NCBI GenBank assembly: GCA_015501605.1 | Contig: JADNRZ010000017.1 | Span: 682,001-746,000 of the forward strand | Direction: 5' to 3' | DNA length: 64,000 nucleotides | DNA from: Panaeolus papilionaceus | Lineage: Eukaryota; Basidiomycota; Agaricomycetes; Agaricales | Shown: one piece after another, positions 22,303 through 34,784 of the stretch | How the letters are laid out: each line of letters opens with the position of its first letter | Position numbering within the stretch: position 1 is the stretch's first letter | Notes under the pieces: model-generated | Told to the model about the DNA's origin: nothing | Seen by the model: only the letters and a program-made list of their open reading frames with translations | Databases searched by the model: none | Made by a program: the position numbers and the translations under genes

Positions 22303-24598
22303 TTGCCATCCCCAGTTCCTCATCTCCAGGTCTCGAATGACCCGCCAGACGAGGAGGAAGCCAAGATGGTTTGTGAAGCTATCGAGAGAACGGAGGCCCG
22401 ATTGAAATCCCACAAGAAGGACCTATGGTTGCAATCGTATTGGGCTTCTGCTGGCGCGCCTAAACCGACGCCCCAACCAATAATCGCTCATTTGGAAGAG
22501 AACCTCTCTTGTCTGGAATCCATAAGGTCATCTATCCGTCGGTTTCCGGCTGAGTTGCTGAGGGATATGTTCGTATTTGGACTATACCCGAGACCCCATG
22601 CACCAGAAATTCACACCCCTGACGACTTGGTGGACTGGCCCTGGACCGTATCTCAAGTCTGCCAGCGATGGAGAAATGTCGCTCTTTCGATGCCTGAACT
22701 TTGGTGCTACTTGCCCACCTTCAGGATCGAACGCATCCAGTTTTCTGGAGATATCCGGCGTCAACAAGCAATGTTGCAACTTATGATCTTGCGTTCACAA
22801 GACAGAGGCCTCCATCTCGCTGTGAAGGGGTACATATCCGGCAAGAAACCACCTCGTAATCCTACCATAAACCTACTGGTCCAGCACGCAGAGAGATGGG
22901 AGACGGCTTCAATGCGTCTCAGTGGTGCGCAACTCAATGTGTTTCGGGGAATCAAAGGTCGTCTTCCAAGGCTCACACGTTTGAGGCTTTCCGTGTGGCA
23001 TTCAATGGCTTCAGCTATCAATATGGATCGCGATATGTTCTCTATCGCTCCGAAGCTTCAGGAGGTCTCATCCAATTCACATTATACTGCAGCACCTCGC
23101 TTTCCACAAGCCCAGCTAGTGCGCTGCTCTCTTCGTTGCTGTTCATCGGAAAGCCAAATGCGAGCACTGTTCTCTAGTGCGAACATTCTGCGAGAGCTCC
23201 AGCTGGAGAGCTCACGCATACCTGTTTTATCGACATCCATAACACTGCCTAAACTCGAGCGATTCTGCTTCAGCATTAATTCGTACGACGATGTTGGTGG
23301 CTTGCACAACCTCATTACACCTGCTCTGGAAGAATGCTATGTCGATGGAAGTCACGGAGATATACTTACCGCCTTGCTTGCGTTGTTCGGACGCTCATCT
23401 CAGACAATCTTTCAGAAGCATCCCCTCAAAAAGTTGGCTTTCAGCAGAGACACGAGTTCGCTTATAACCTCACAATCTGCGACATTCATTTCAATACTTG
23501 AACTAACATCCGGTATTCAGTCGTTGGAATGTCCCCTCCCATCATTGGATACTCTCTTTAGGTTGACACAGGTGGACTCAACAGATATATTGGTTCCTTC
23601 GATGAAGTGTTGCCGCTTCCTGTTGTCGTCCACATTAACGAGGGAATTCTCAAGTGCTGTGAATGCATTGGCCGCTTCACGCTGTGAAATCGGCAATGAT
23701 GACTTGGGTTTCGAGGGTTCTTTTACCTCGACATTTGTTCAGCCACTCGAGTATTTAACCCTTCAGGCAATTTTTCCATCTCCCCCTTACGACGATGATT
23801 TGTCTGAATGCCAGCATCATCTGGAGGAATTGTGGGAGCAACAAAGCCCAAGAGTTACTCGCCGTGATAACACACAATCCCTCACGTCGACCTTGGATGC
23901 TATGGAAGATACCGACCAGCCTGAAGAAAAGCCTCGTGATGAAGCCACATTGCTACGCACCCTCCGCGACCTTATCGACAGCGCTCTACCTGGAGAGACC
24001 AGATACGAAACATTGCCTATATCAGAGATACCCTTTTCCAAGCTACATATTTCGCGACAGCAAGCTACCGCCTTAATTTCTCATTTGACAAGTTGTCGAG
24101 AAGCGCGTATAAGTATACAGTCACTCGCGGTATTTCTCCATATCACTCCCTGCACCTCAATGATACGCTGATGCTCACATCCCCAGGCTTCTAGGCTGGA
24201 TAGATTTATTTGTCTATCCCTCCAGGACCGACTAAAGGACACTCCGGCTAAAACAAAGAAATTACTTCCTTACCTGAAGGAGGTCGAAAGAGCACTTGAA
24301 GATTTGCTTTCAGACTGGCAATTTTCGATTGATGAGTATCTACATGAAGTACACTGGGTTCATGACGACGCCGAAAAGTCATTGCTGTACGTTCCTTCGC
24401 GGGATGGTGTGTCCTCTCTCTCCGAGCTTTCACGCACGCACTATCTAAAATGACATTCATTTTTTCTTAGCTATTCGCTCGTCGAGCGAGAGCACATGTT
24501 TGGTTTTGGATTTGATGTACACGTTACGCCACTATTTTTCGGAACGCCGAAAGCAAGCACATGAACTGTTTTTGTCACGCAACGAACCAGTGGAATGA
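22303..24598 (+). CDS. F-box protein with divergent leucine-rich-like C-terminal half
   Basis: The frame is open from before 22303. No ATG lies at the expected N-terminus; the first in-frame ATG is near 22366, so an upstream exon is likely. A helical segment (NDPPDEEEAKMVCEAIE) leads to the F-box (SSIRRFPAELLRDMFVFG, about 22530-22580) and the conserved follow-on WTVSQVCQRWRNVALS. The remainder has irregular Leu-rich blocks. Two introns (from about 24130 and 24405) lead to a tail ending NEPVE with TGA at 24596-24598. F-box proteins recruit targets to SCF ubiquitin ligases through Skp1; here the target is unknown. It is related along its whole length to the gene at 30093-32511 and is convergent with the TPR-CHAT gene. 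Confidence 0.75.
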
Positions 24599-24823
24599 GA
24601 GTAAGCCATCCGATCACTGTCATTGAAACAACTCTTCCTCGTTCGACTTTAGTTGATCAAGTTGGACACCTACCTGTGCCAAGCACATGGTCAAAATGCA
24701 TTGTTGACTTTCCTGTGATTGGAGGTTCTACAAGTTTCTTCCACCGCTTACGGGATGTCGGGTTGTGTACTGTACAATCGTGTATTATTTATGCCAGAGA
24801 GTCTACATTCATACTCGGTGCGT

Positions 24824-27800
24824 TTAAATCCCAATATGTATATATGGGACCCAAGTAAGTAAAAATTGTTCAGTATCGCTTCGCTCCCTTCTGAGGACCT
24901 CAACGGCTCGATGGAGTGCATAAGCCCCAAACTCGCCACGCAACCTAAACTTATCCCCAGTGGCCTCTTCCGCGCCCTTTCCAAAATCAATCAGATTCTT
25001 GTAAAACTCTCCAGCAACCTTAGGAGCGAATGTATCTTTAATTGACCACATCGTTGCCACAACTCCACGATACCCTGCTGTCAACATACCAGCGGCAAGG
25101 TGGACAGCTTCCTCCGACAAAATCTCATCTCCAGCGCTTGTTTGACATGCGGAGAGGAATGCGAGGTGTGCGTTGGGAAGCCTTCGCCGTACTATGGCCA
25201 ACAACTCCAAGCGTCCATCGTGTAAATGGAACCCGCTTTCCAACGGGTTAGTTTTATCTTGGACAGCATGGCATGCCATGTGGATGAAGCTGTAGTTTTG
25301 AATTTCCTCAGAAACAGAGTGAATTGTTGCTTGATCGTTTTCGAGGCATAGATTCTTGATTTGATTGGAAGCCAGGAGCTGCCCCACATTTCTTACTTCT
25401 TCAGTTGTGGCAGGGATGGGTGACATGCCAGGAGTGTTAGGTTGACTAATCATGAGAACGCCAGTGCTTTCTGGGTTTGCAGGTGTCGGGTGTTGGACTT
25501 TGTTGAGAAGTGAGGTAACAGTCGGCGTATACGACGACACAGCGAAATCAAATAGATGTGCGCCATGTTCCACTTTATCTGGATGATAGTTCCCAGCCGC
25601 ATGAATAGGTAGGAATGCGAGGGGGCCAGTTGTGCACCACCAGATGCGTGGCAAAGGTTGTGTCGGGTGCTACGATAAGTTGCATTCAGACATACATTTT
25701 CACGAAAAGCGAGATACCTACAGATATTCCAATCCCAGTTAAAATAGGTTGGACGACGGCTGTCCATAGCTCTCTCAAGACTCCTTCAAGGACGCTGCGT
25801 TGTCGGCCTTGGATATTAGCCCGTCGCACAGCCCTAACTCCCCCAGCATCATCGTCTTCTTCCTCATCATCATCCCCTTTGAGGTCATCGCTGATGCCCG
25901 CATCTCGAAGCCGAACTCCACGAGCAACCAAAAAGCGAGAGAGCAATTGATGCATGTCAAATGCCCGCTTGTGACTAAATCCAGGGAGAGGAATATGAAT
26001 GGGGAGCTGAGAGCCATGGTGTAGAACGAGTGCATCGCAGCGTTCCGCGTCTACATTTACGACCACCACAAACCCTGAGTCAGGAAGATTGCTCAGAATA
26101 CTCGCAGAGGACAGTGGTCGAAGAAAGTCGCGGAAATCTGGAATCAGGCGGATTTCAGCAAGGAGTCGATCCCATTCATCAGCGAGCTTGACGTGAGCGG
26201 ACACTTCGTCTTGTAGCGATATCTTTCGCTCAAAACCGACGTCAGTTTCCGTGTCGATTGTAAAGTCTGTCCGGGATCCTGCTGTTTCCAATGCTCGAGA
26301 AATTTCAATAACTCGATCTGCGAGCGAAGGGTTATGTGCTCGCAGATCATCCACGGGCGTACGAAGCTGATTGAGTTGATTCCATACGAGACACCTTCCT
26401 TGTTCCAGCCATTCAAGCGCCTTCGCAATATTTCCCAGAGAGATGGCAACTGCTGCTGCCGACGTAGCGAACTGCGACGTCTCTCCTAGCTTCTCGTGTC
26501 TCCTTTCAATGGTTCTTGCCATCCCCGAGACTTCGGAAAGAAGTCGTGTCGCAGTATCTCCCGCCTCGATACATTGGGGACGGTCGTGTTCTTGGGCGAG
26601 TTTCATCCATTTGAGACTTGCTTTCAGGCGGTGAGAGGGTGGACCTGCAGATGATAGGGCAGATTTCCGGAAGAGGGACAAGGCCTTTTGAATTGAACTT
26701 GCATCTTGGGAAATGCGATAGTGAACAGAGTAACTGTCCCCGAGGTTAATCATCTGCCTTGCTCCTTCAGCATGGCCTTCAGGCGTCAACGAGACTGCTT
26801 TCTCTTGAAGGGAAATAGCGCGAAGGATATCTTTGTCGTCGGGTGTTGGGAAATAGAAGCATTTGTCCCGGTAGGAGTTGCCAAGGTTGTTGCAGAGAGT
26901 CGATGTGATGGTGTGCCGGTCTGACGCCAGATCGACAGCCCGTTCTTGAAATGCAATTGCTTTGTTGATATCGTCCACGTCTTTGGTGATGACAAACCGA
27001 CTTGAATACGAGTTGCCGAGGTTATTGAGCGTATACAAGAGAGCTGGGCTACTTTCCGAGAGAAGGGTTATAGCCTGAGTTTGACTGGTTATCGCAGCAG
27101 AAATGTCTGCAACATCTTTTGTTAAGTGGAAGCAGCTATTGTATGCAGTCCCTAGGCGATCCAATATCCCAGGTTTTGCCGCGTGGTCATCCGGTAGGGC
27201 TTTTATAGCCGTCTCATGAGCTGCAATAGACTCTAGGATATCGGAGAGATCAGATGTATTCAAGAATCGACAGTAAAAGGTATTGCCAATATTACTGAGC
27301 CATCCGGGGAGCTGATTGGCATTACCGCGCTGGTCGGCAAGGTGAAGGGCTTTTTGTTGAGCGGAGATAGCTTCTGAAATATCTGTCAGAACACCAGTAC
27401 GTTGAAATCGGCTTTGATATGCATTTCCAAGGTTGATGAGAATCTGAGGCTTGGCTATGTGAGTGTCGGGAGTGAGTGTAGTCGCACGCCCTTGTAAGCT
27501 AATTGCCTTGTCAATGTCAGCCAGGTCACCGAGGAGTTCAAAGCGTGACTGATAAATATTGCCAAGGTTGTTAAGCAGGCGAGGAGTGTCGACATGTCCT
27601 TCTTGGACCAGTTCCACGGCCTTTTCTTGGATAGAAATGGATTCGGACAGATCAGAAACGTCTCCCGTGGACTCGAAACGGTACTGATACGATGTGCTGA
27701 GATTGTTGAGGAAGGATGCACGTTTGGCATGGTCGTCAGCTATTAGCTCCAGTGCACGCTTCTGACACGTTATAGCGCGCTCAATGTCTTCGAGTTCCCC

Positions 27801-29385
27801 GGTATATTCAAAACGGACCTGGAGTGCATTGCCGAGATTGGTCAAAAATGAAGCATAATTGGGGTTGGTTTCGGGGACGATGTCCAGTGCACGCTCTTTG
27901 GTCGCGACAGCTTCGCGTAAGTCGTCGAGATCTCCTGTACCCTCGAAACGTCGCTCATATAAAGACCCAAGATTTGTGAGCATCGCTGCTGCATTCATGT
28001 CCGAAATAGGAGTCGCATCAATGGCTCGCTTTTGCACCGAAATTGACTCTGTAATGTCATTCAAGTCGCCTGTATCTTCGAACCTGAATTTAAGGGAGGT
28101 TGCCAAGTTGTTCAGGCGGGTTGATAGGTCTTTGTGGCCGGCTGGGGTGATGTCAATGGCTCTCTGTTGGAAGGATATGGCGTGGTCGAGATACTTAACA
28201 TCACCGGTTCTCCTATAAAAGAACTGGTAGGATGTTCCAAGATTGTTGAGTCGTCCAGGGAGGTTGGGGTGTTTATCACCGCTGAATTTAACCGCTTTCT
28301 CGTGTGCAGAGATTGAATTTGCGATATCATCTAGTTCGCCGCTGATCCAGTGACGACGTAGGATTAGATTGCCAAGATTATTGTACCGACCAGACAAGTC
28401 GGGGTGCCCGTCAACAGTAGCAGCGATAGATTTTTGCTGAACTTCAATAGCTTCCGTGATATCCTCGAGACGAGAGGTTTGTTCCGACAACGACTCCAGC
28501 GACCCTGCGAGGTTGTTCAACCATCCTGGTATCTTTGGATGGCCGTTTGGGGTTAGATCGAGTGCTTTCTTCTGGGTAGATATGGCCTCATGTAAAACGG
28601 TCACATCTTGGCTTTTGTGAAAGAGAGCCTGCAGGGCATCACCCATGTGGATGTACAATTGTGGTAGATCTTCATTGGGTGTGGCTAAATCGACGGCCTT
28701 TCGTAAATGCGAGATCGCGTGTTGGATGTCACTTTGGTCTTGTGTGATTTCAAAGTGAAATCTATAAGCCCGGCCGAGGTCGCTGGTCCGCCTTGGGAAA
28801 AGCGGGTGATTTGCGGCAGTCGATCTAAGCGTTAACTGAAGAGCAGACAAGGCCTGTTGAACGTCCTGGTGGTCTTCAAGGTATTGGTACCGTTTCAGTA
28901 GGGCGATGGCGTAATAGTGAAGACGGGAGGGTATTGAGCTACTCTCCGCGAGACTTTTAGAGAGAGCAACAGAAAAAATAGAGATGGCTTTGGTTGCGCT
29001 TTCTAATTCCCCTTGAATTTCAAGACCTTCGAACAGCGTCTGACCCAAGGAGTCGAGTTGCTCAGTAGATTTTGAAGCATAATCCGAGTCTCGGGATCCT
29101 AGAATCCCGACGTGACTGCCAGTGTTGCTTTGTTAGTGTTGACACTAGTTAAGCTCAGAGTGCTGCAGCATACGATTTATGTTGTTCTAGCCATTGACTA
29201 ATCGTCAGGTCGTCCAGTGATTCCTTGGAACTGGTAAGGCCAGCGGTGAGTATACTTCATGAAGTAGGGTTTACAGGGGTTTGCAGTATCCTCACCTGGG
29301 TGTGTCGGCAGTATCCATGATATTCATCGCTAGCATCAATCCAAATTCGAAAGATATTGGTTCTTTGGTTTGGTATGAAAGTCAT
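24824..29385 (-). CDS. TPR-CHAT protein (17 tetratricopeptide-like repeats plus caspase-like domain)
   Basis: Four exons (29385-29296, 29223-29174, 29115-25722, 25669-24824) sum to exactly 1460 codons, 1459 residues plus a stop. A short N-terminal lead is followed by 17 repeats of about 45 residues of the type LNNLGNxYxxRFExTGDLxDI, a TPR-like superhelix. A connecting helical region holds an acidic tract (DDDEEEDDD). The C-terminal CHAT domain has the expected catalytic pair: His in FIHMACHAVQD and Cys in AFLSACQTSAGDE, and ends WVPYIHIGI. CHAT domains are caspase/separase-fold proteases. In bacteria TPR-CHAT (Csx29) is the protease of Craspase, and in fungi CHAT is found on proteins tied to non-self recognition. 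Substrate and trigger are unknown here. Gene and both catalytic residues look intact. Confidence 0.88.
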
Positions 29386-29600
29386 CGATAACGTGCCATG
29401 ATACCGGAACCGTCGGAATCGCGAAATCTCATGTCGAAAGGCTGTGTTCAAATTATTTGGATGTGTAATTGAGGTGGTTGATGAATATCAATGACAAGAT
29501 GTTAGTGAATACTTATTTTTTAAAAATATTCCTTTGCCAATATGATAGGGAGCCTCAATATATATATATATAATGCGCTAGTTGGATATGTTCAGAAAAG

Positions 29601-29867
29601 ATGAACAATGAAACGGACAAACCTAACCTACATAAGCCTTTGGATGGTGGAAAGTCAAGCCCTTCTGAGACCGTAGGCGGGGATCTCGCCAAAAAAGGCA
29701 ACCTCGACTCAACACCAAACGACAACATTCTCTTCAATTGTCGTTTCTTCACTGTGAAAGATAATAAAAAATGGGACAAATTCATTATCATACAGTACTA
29801 TAAATGGTGGTCCGACAACAAATATCTGGATACATACCGCAGAGCGCTTTACCTCGAGTCTTCATGA
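29601..29867 (+). CDS. Hypothetical 88-residue protein
   Basis: ATG at 29601 to TGA at 29865-29867, with a TATATATATATATA run about 30 bases upstream. The N-terminus is polar, and the C-terminus is rich in aromatic and basic residues (FIIIQYYKWWSDNKYLDTY). No family was recognised. It lies between the TPR-CHAT gene start and the second F-box gene and could be a first exon of something longer. Confidence 0.3.
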   Translation: MNNETDKPNLHKPLDGGKSSPSETVGGDLAKKGNLDSTPNDNILFNCRFFTVKDNKKWDKFIIIQYYKWWSDNKYLDTYRRALYLESS

Positions 29868-30092
29868 GGGTACACAGGATGACAAGTCGTCACTGCCTCA
29901 CCACCCACTGATCATTACCCATGATTGGCTGGTCTGGTCAGTTATAAAGAAAACTTCTCAAGGGTGGCTCTGACAGCCGCAATAATACTCAATCTCTCAT
30001 TGATAGCTCCAATTCAACTCTAGGCTCAGGTAAGAGAGAAGAAGGCCTCAATCTTGCCAGTGTTTGCGCTACTGACCGACGAATGACAGGCT

Positions 30093-32511
30093 ATGTTGGA
30101 TTTCAAAATCTTCTCGACAACAATCCAGGACAAATTGTACCATGACACAAAGTTCAGGCAGAAAACAGGCCGGGACAATTACTGTGAAGACAAAAGAAGG
30201 GCTCAGACAAAGATCTTTCAACGAGTTTTCAGTCGTAGGACAACTGTCTGGTCCCCAGTCCCGCACCTGCATACCTCTAACGATCCCCCGAGTGAGGAAG
30301 AAACCCAACTTATCCGGAGTGCCGTTGAAATAGTAGAGTCACAACTGCGGTCTTGCAGAAATCAGCATTGGCTACAGTGCTATTTGACCCCCCTGGGGCG
30401 CCTGAACCCACACCCCCTCCAGAAATAGCCCGGTTGGAGGATCGCATTTTGAATTTGAAGACGTTAACTTCGTCCATTCGCCGAATTCCGCCAGAACTGC
30501 TCAAGCTCATCTTCACATTTGGAATGTATCCCAGACCTTCCATGCCAGATGTACATTACCCTAAATACTTGCTGGACTATCCGTGGAATGTGTCGCAGGT
30601 CTGTCAGAGGTGGAGGGATGTCGCTCTCTCTTTATCATTGATGTGGGCATATCTCCCTCCATTTCGCATGTCCGGGGCCGTGCCTTCTAGCGCAGTGCGT
30701 CGCCAATGTGCAGCGTTAGAGGAGATGATTAGGAGATCCCGTGATATAGGAATACATGTGGTTATCACAGGAGACATGGCTAGTACTTCAGCAGACCAGA
30801 ACCCAATCATCGATATTCTAGTCAAGCATTCGGAGAAATGGGAATCGGTAGCTCTTCGCCTTAGTCCCGTCCACCTTTACGCCTTAAGGAATGCCCAAGG
30901 CCGGATTCCGAACCTTCGACGGGCGTCTGTCTGGTTATGGGCCTCTTCAATACCGAATGGGCTGGATGTCAACCTTTTCGCTGGTGCTCCGAAGCTCGTG
31001 GATGTCTACTCTTTTTCCTCCAACGTTCAACTACAATTTCCGCGCTCCCGGCTTTCCTACCTTTCTTTCCATAGTTCGGGAATCGGAGATCAAGTGTCTC
31101 ATACGATCTCATCAAACATCGCGCACCTAGAAGCCCTCCTTTTGGACTTCGTGAACCTTCCCCAATTCACAACTCCGATTTTGCTACCAAAGTTGAAACG
31201 CTTCCGCTTTTTATTTAATTTGATGCAGGACATGAGCGGCTTGAATAATTTTATCGTACCTGTGCTGGAGGAATGTCACATCGGAGGAACTCATGAAGAA
31301 ATCCTGCAGGCATCTCTTGCGTTATTTCAGCGATCTAACCAAGTACCCTTTTCAGTTTATTCCCTCAAGAAGCTAGCTTTCGACGAAAACGTAGCGAAGG
31401 CCATATTTTCGCAACCTGCAACACTCGTTTCAATCCTCGAGCTGGCATCTGACCTCCAATCCCTAGATTCTCCGCTCCTTCCAATCGATATTCTTACGCG
31501 TCTAGCCAAATTCGACGGTCAACCCCTCCTTCCACGTTTGGAATGTCTTCGATTTACGCTGCTTTCCGAGATCACTCATGCACACGCTTGCGGTGTAAAT
31601 GCCATCGCTGCTTTACGTTGCGAACTTGAGGCAGACCTGGACCACTACCCTCTCCAATCTCCGTCGATGAAACCACTACGGTGTTTCGTTATTATGCCTG
31701 GATATGGCGGGTCTGCTTTCCAAAACGATCTGGCTCAATGTCAACGTTCTCTGGAGGAAGTTTGGGGATGCGCACCCAACATCCCTGATAGTCCTGTCAA
31801 TACCACGGAAACATCACCCGAAGAACATGAGGGACATCACGAAACCACATCGGGATCACCAGTAATCGAAATGTTACAGTCGCTGAAAGATTCCCTTACC
31901 ACCGTCTTACCGGGTACATCTAGGTTTTATGGAGAACCAGTCTCAGGTAACCCATCTTCAGAACTCTACATTTCGCGAGAGCAAGCTACGGAGGTCAGTT
32001 TTCATCTGCAAAAATGTCGGGAAGATTGTGTTTCTGCTCGATATATTGCGGTATGTATACAAACGACCCCCGCTAAATCTGTGCTCATCTCTGTTCATCT
32101 AGGCCTCGCGTATTGAAGGTTTCGACTTCACATCCTTGCAACGGCGGGTCCAAGAAACTCCAGACAAGGTCAAGAAAGCACTGCCATACTTAGAGGACCT
32201 AGAGAAGGGTATCAAAGAACTGCTTGAGGACTGGTTGTACAGAATTGATGAGCAACTACCTTCAATACACTGGATTTATGGCGTTAACCGGTGTTTGTTG
32301 TACACTCCCCAACGAGATCGTATGTTTTCTCTATCCAACCCCTACTGCTACAGCACGCATATTCACTCTTGTGGTCCTTTCAGATTTCCGGCTATCCAGC
32401 GAAGCGTCGAATTTGGTTCTGGACTTGGATTATATCCTCTATCGGCGTTTTTCGAGATACGAACGGTTGATGGAAGAGTCATTTATTAGTCATGACTTGC
32501 GGTGTAAGTAG
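30093..32511 (+). CDS. F-box protein paralogue with a single-base frame break
   Basis: Full-length relative of the gene at 22303-24598. ATG at 30093 is a plausible start. The N-terminal frame reads through NDPPSEEETQLIRS to about 30385, where the frame changes within a run of six C followed by T and four G. The downstream frame then carries the F-box (SSIRRIPPELLKLIFTFG, about 30475-30530), WNVSQVCQRWRDVALS and the Leu-rich region without a stop to the intron at about 32050. Two more exons end DLRCK with TAG at 32509-32511. Against the paralogue, one base is missing at the break. Because the other 2 kb are intact, this is either a very young pseudogene or a homopolymer sequencing error. Confidence 0.65.
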
Positions 32512-32897
32512 CCTGTTTCATTCGAAGGTATCATGATATGTGCCTAACTGAAGCTATAGCCTAAATGTTGCGTTTCCTTTGTCGAAGAGGGAATATAGAG
32601 AAGTACATGCAAAATTATGTGGATTTTATTTTCATCCTATAATCCCCCAGAATCTACGTGTGTACGATAGGGGTTGTACCATCGCGTGAAGTGAATATCT
32701 GACTTCCAGGAGAGAGCACATTAACACACAATTAATTCTTACGAATAAACTTGGTCTCATCAAGAATCAAGGTAATCTTAGTTCGCTAATCATATCCACA
32801 CTATTAATTCATCTCAAAACTCGACGAAGAGTCGCCATTCGTGAAAAGGCTCTGCTTGCTGTGGGGCTATGTCAACCTAAATCATCAATGATTATAA

Positions 32898-33000
32898 GCT
32901 TCCTTGGCTCAGTTGGCTAGAGCGCAGGTCTCATACGACGAGTATGAGTAACTTCGGTTACGTAATCCTGAGGTCGCAAGTTCGAGCCTTGCAGGGAGCA
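32898..33000 (+). tRNA. tRNA-Met (elongator, CAT) with a 29-base intron
   Basis: Acceptor stem GCTTCCT pairs with AGGGAGC, with discriminator A at 33000. The D arm (GCTC/GAGC), the TTCGAGC loop with CTTGC/GCAAG stem and the anticodon loop CTCATA are present. An intron follows base 37, where nuclear tRNA introns sit. The G1:C72 pair and normal T loop indicate the elongator, not initiator, species. ATTATAA precedes it and a T5 run for Pol III termination follows at 33003. Confidence 0.93.
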
Positions 33001-33550
33001 ATCTTTTTGGCTTTGTAAATGCTGAGAAGAAGAGAGAACATGATATTTTTTTTGACTTATCGGCGCTTCCGAGCCCCAACTTGTAGGCGGTTGCTGACAA
33101 CATGCGATCAAGATGCCGTGAACGGTGCCTGATAGGCGGGATTTACCAAAATAGTCATTCATTCAACCACTGATACCTCCGAACCAGTGTATAGACTATT
33201 AGTAATAACACCAACCTCAGGTTTTATAAGAGGAGGAACAGCATGGTTGAAAAGAGTTGAGATTCTAGCTGCTTTTGCTCAGGGATTGGAAGCAAAGAGA
33301 GATAGTATTTGACCCCATCACTAGATGCATATGTTTCCGAAGGGATGGGAGAGATCACCATTTTTGCCTTCGGTTAGTCTTGCTCAAGTGAAAATTTTAA
33401 TTTGTTTACCTTCACAAATGTGATCAGATGTGATGGCATTTGAGAACTTGCCCAAATAATCAAGACCGAAAAAAAGTGATTACTTCAAACTCGCCAGAAC
33501 TTACAAGCTCGATACACGATCTTCCCTCTTACAAAAAGACTCAAAAAGAA
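33001..33550. other. Spacer between two opposed tRNA-Met genes
   Basis: About 550 bases with no gene seen. T-runs after each tRNA are consistent with Pol III terminators. Confidence 0.6.
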
Positions 33551-33653
33551 TGCTCCCTGCAAGGCTCGAACTTGCGACCTCAGGATTACGTAACCGAAGT
33601 TACTCATACTCGTCGTATGAGACCTGCGCTCTAGCCAACTGAGCCAAGGAAGC
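33551..33653 (-). tRNA. tRNA-Met (elongator, CAT), second copy in opposite orientation
   Basis: The 103 bases, including the intron, are identical to the plus-strand copy at 32898-33000 by eye. It has ATTATAA upstream and TTCTTTTTG downstream. The two genes converge, forming an inverted repeat with a 550-base spacer. Confidence 0.93.
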
Positions 33654-33823
33654 TTATAATTCACACAGCAGACGCTCGGCATAGGGCCCAAAGTTCAAAC
33701 AGTTTCTGTCATACAACCTCGAAAGCTTCTTCGAACCAACCTTCGAACCTTCAGGGCATTTAATTCATCCACTCTAAAGCATCCCGAGCACACACGCAAA
33801 TATAATGTGACTTCGGAAACGAC

Positions 33824-34309
33824 ATGGTCGGACGCGAGATGTATCCTTGCCTCGCCCCCACCGCAAGGCCATCCACCGATCGAAGCTCCGATATCCGAGA
33901 CGCAGTTCAAATAAATATGCTCCGTTTGGATATGGGGCAGGTTGTGTTCTTACAGGCAGACAGGAAGATGCCCCACTTTCGACGTACCAATTCCTCCAGC
34001 ACTGAAAACAAGGACGTTTCGTCGTCATCGAAGGCATGTACCTTTTGCCCCACATTATTTCAGACCCTCCGAACCCTGATGCTGATTTCGGTTGCTTCTA
34101 TCTAGGGTGCGCGAGTATTCTATTGGACTCCTACCGGCGCTCGCGAATGCGGCTCCATCATCGGTTCCAACACCTTGAAGGATGTATGTAACCATATCCA
34201 TCAGTCTTCGATGTCGTTACGAACTCATGAATTGTTATCACAGAATACGAGCATCACTGCCATATGCGTCGATAGGACTGGCGAAACAGTAATCATGCCG
34301 TCCGTATAG
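33824..34309 (+). CDS. Possible short spliced gene, model not resolved
   Basis: Two exon-like pieces read well: 34109 to about 34185 (FYWTPTGARECGSIIGSN) joined over a GT/AG intron (about 34185-34241) to NTSITAICVDRTGETVIMPSV with TAG at 34307-34309. Upstream, a frame with GYGAGCVLTGRQEDAP lies at about 33935-33980, but the connection is unclear because of a stop near 34000. No family was recognised. It may be a small protein gene or a decayed one. Confidence 0.25.
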
Positions 34310-34784
34310 CTATTTCGTAACCTTTTGACCCTTCTGATCGTCGTGCATATTAGATCTTCAGCCTTGCACTATGAACAAGCGCGAAACTGAGTTGATGGTT
34401 CTTCGGGGCCGAGTGAGATGAAGTCGTACGCAGCAGCAGTATCGCGGAGTTGGGACGATAATTGATGGACATTTTGTTATATTAGTACGATTGGGTAATA
34501 TGTATGTTTTCGCACTGTAACTGTCGATGGACACTGGCACATGTAACTTCCTCTTTATCATTGCGCTGAAGAGCCAACAAACCTGTGAGAGAAACATCCG
34601 CTCCACCATAAGTAAGGACCTTATGACAAGCCAAAGGCATATCCTTTGTCCACTTCAATCCAGAGTTTGTCTCAAGAACACTGAGTGCTGCTTCTTTGTG
34701 TATAGATAGTTAGTAACATTAGCATTATATATTTACAAAATCTGCCGTCTTTTCAGCGTACTGCAATCCCTAGACATTAACCAC
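34310..34784. other. Intergenic
   Basis: AT-rich spacer after the possible small gene and downstream of the Atg22-like gene. Nothing recognised. Confidence 0.5.

Noticed and set aside
24748..25251. Plus-strand frames over the CHAT exon
   Set aside because: Antisense shadows of a strongly conserved coding exon.
32909..33634. Frames encoding LQGSNLRPQDYVTEVTH on both sides
   Set aside because: These are translations of the tRNA-Met genes.
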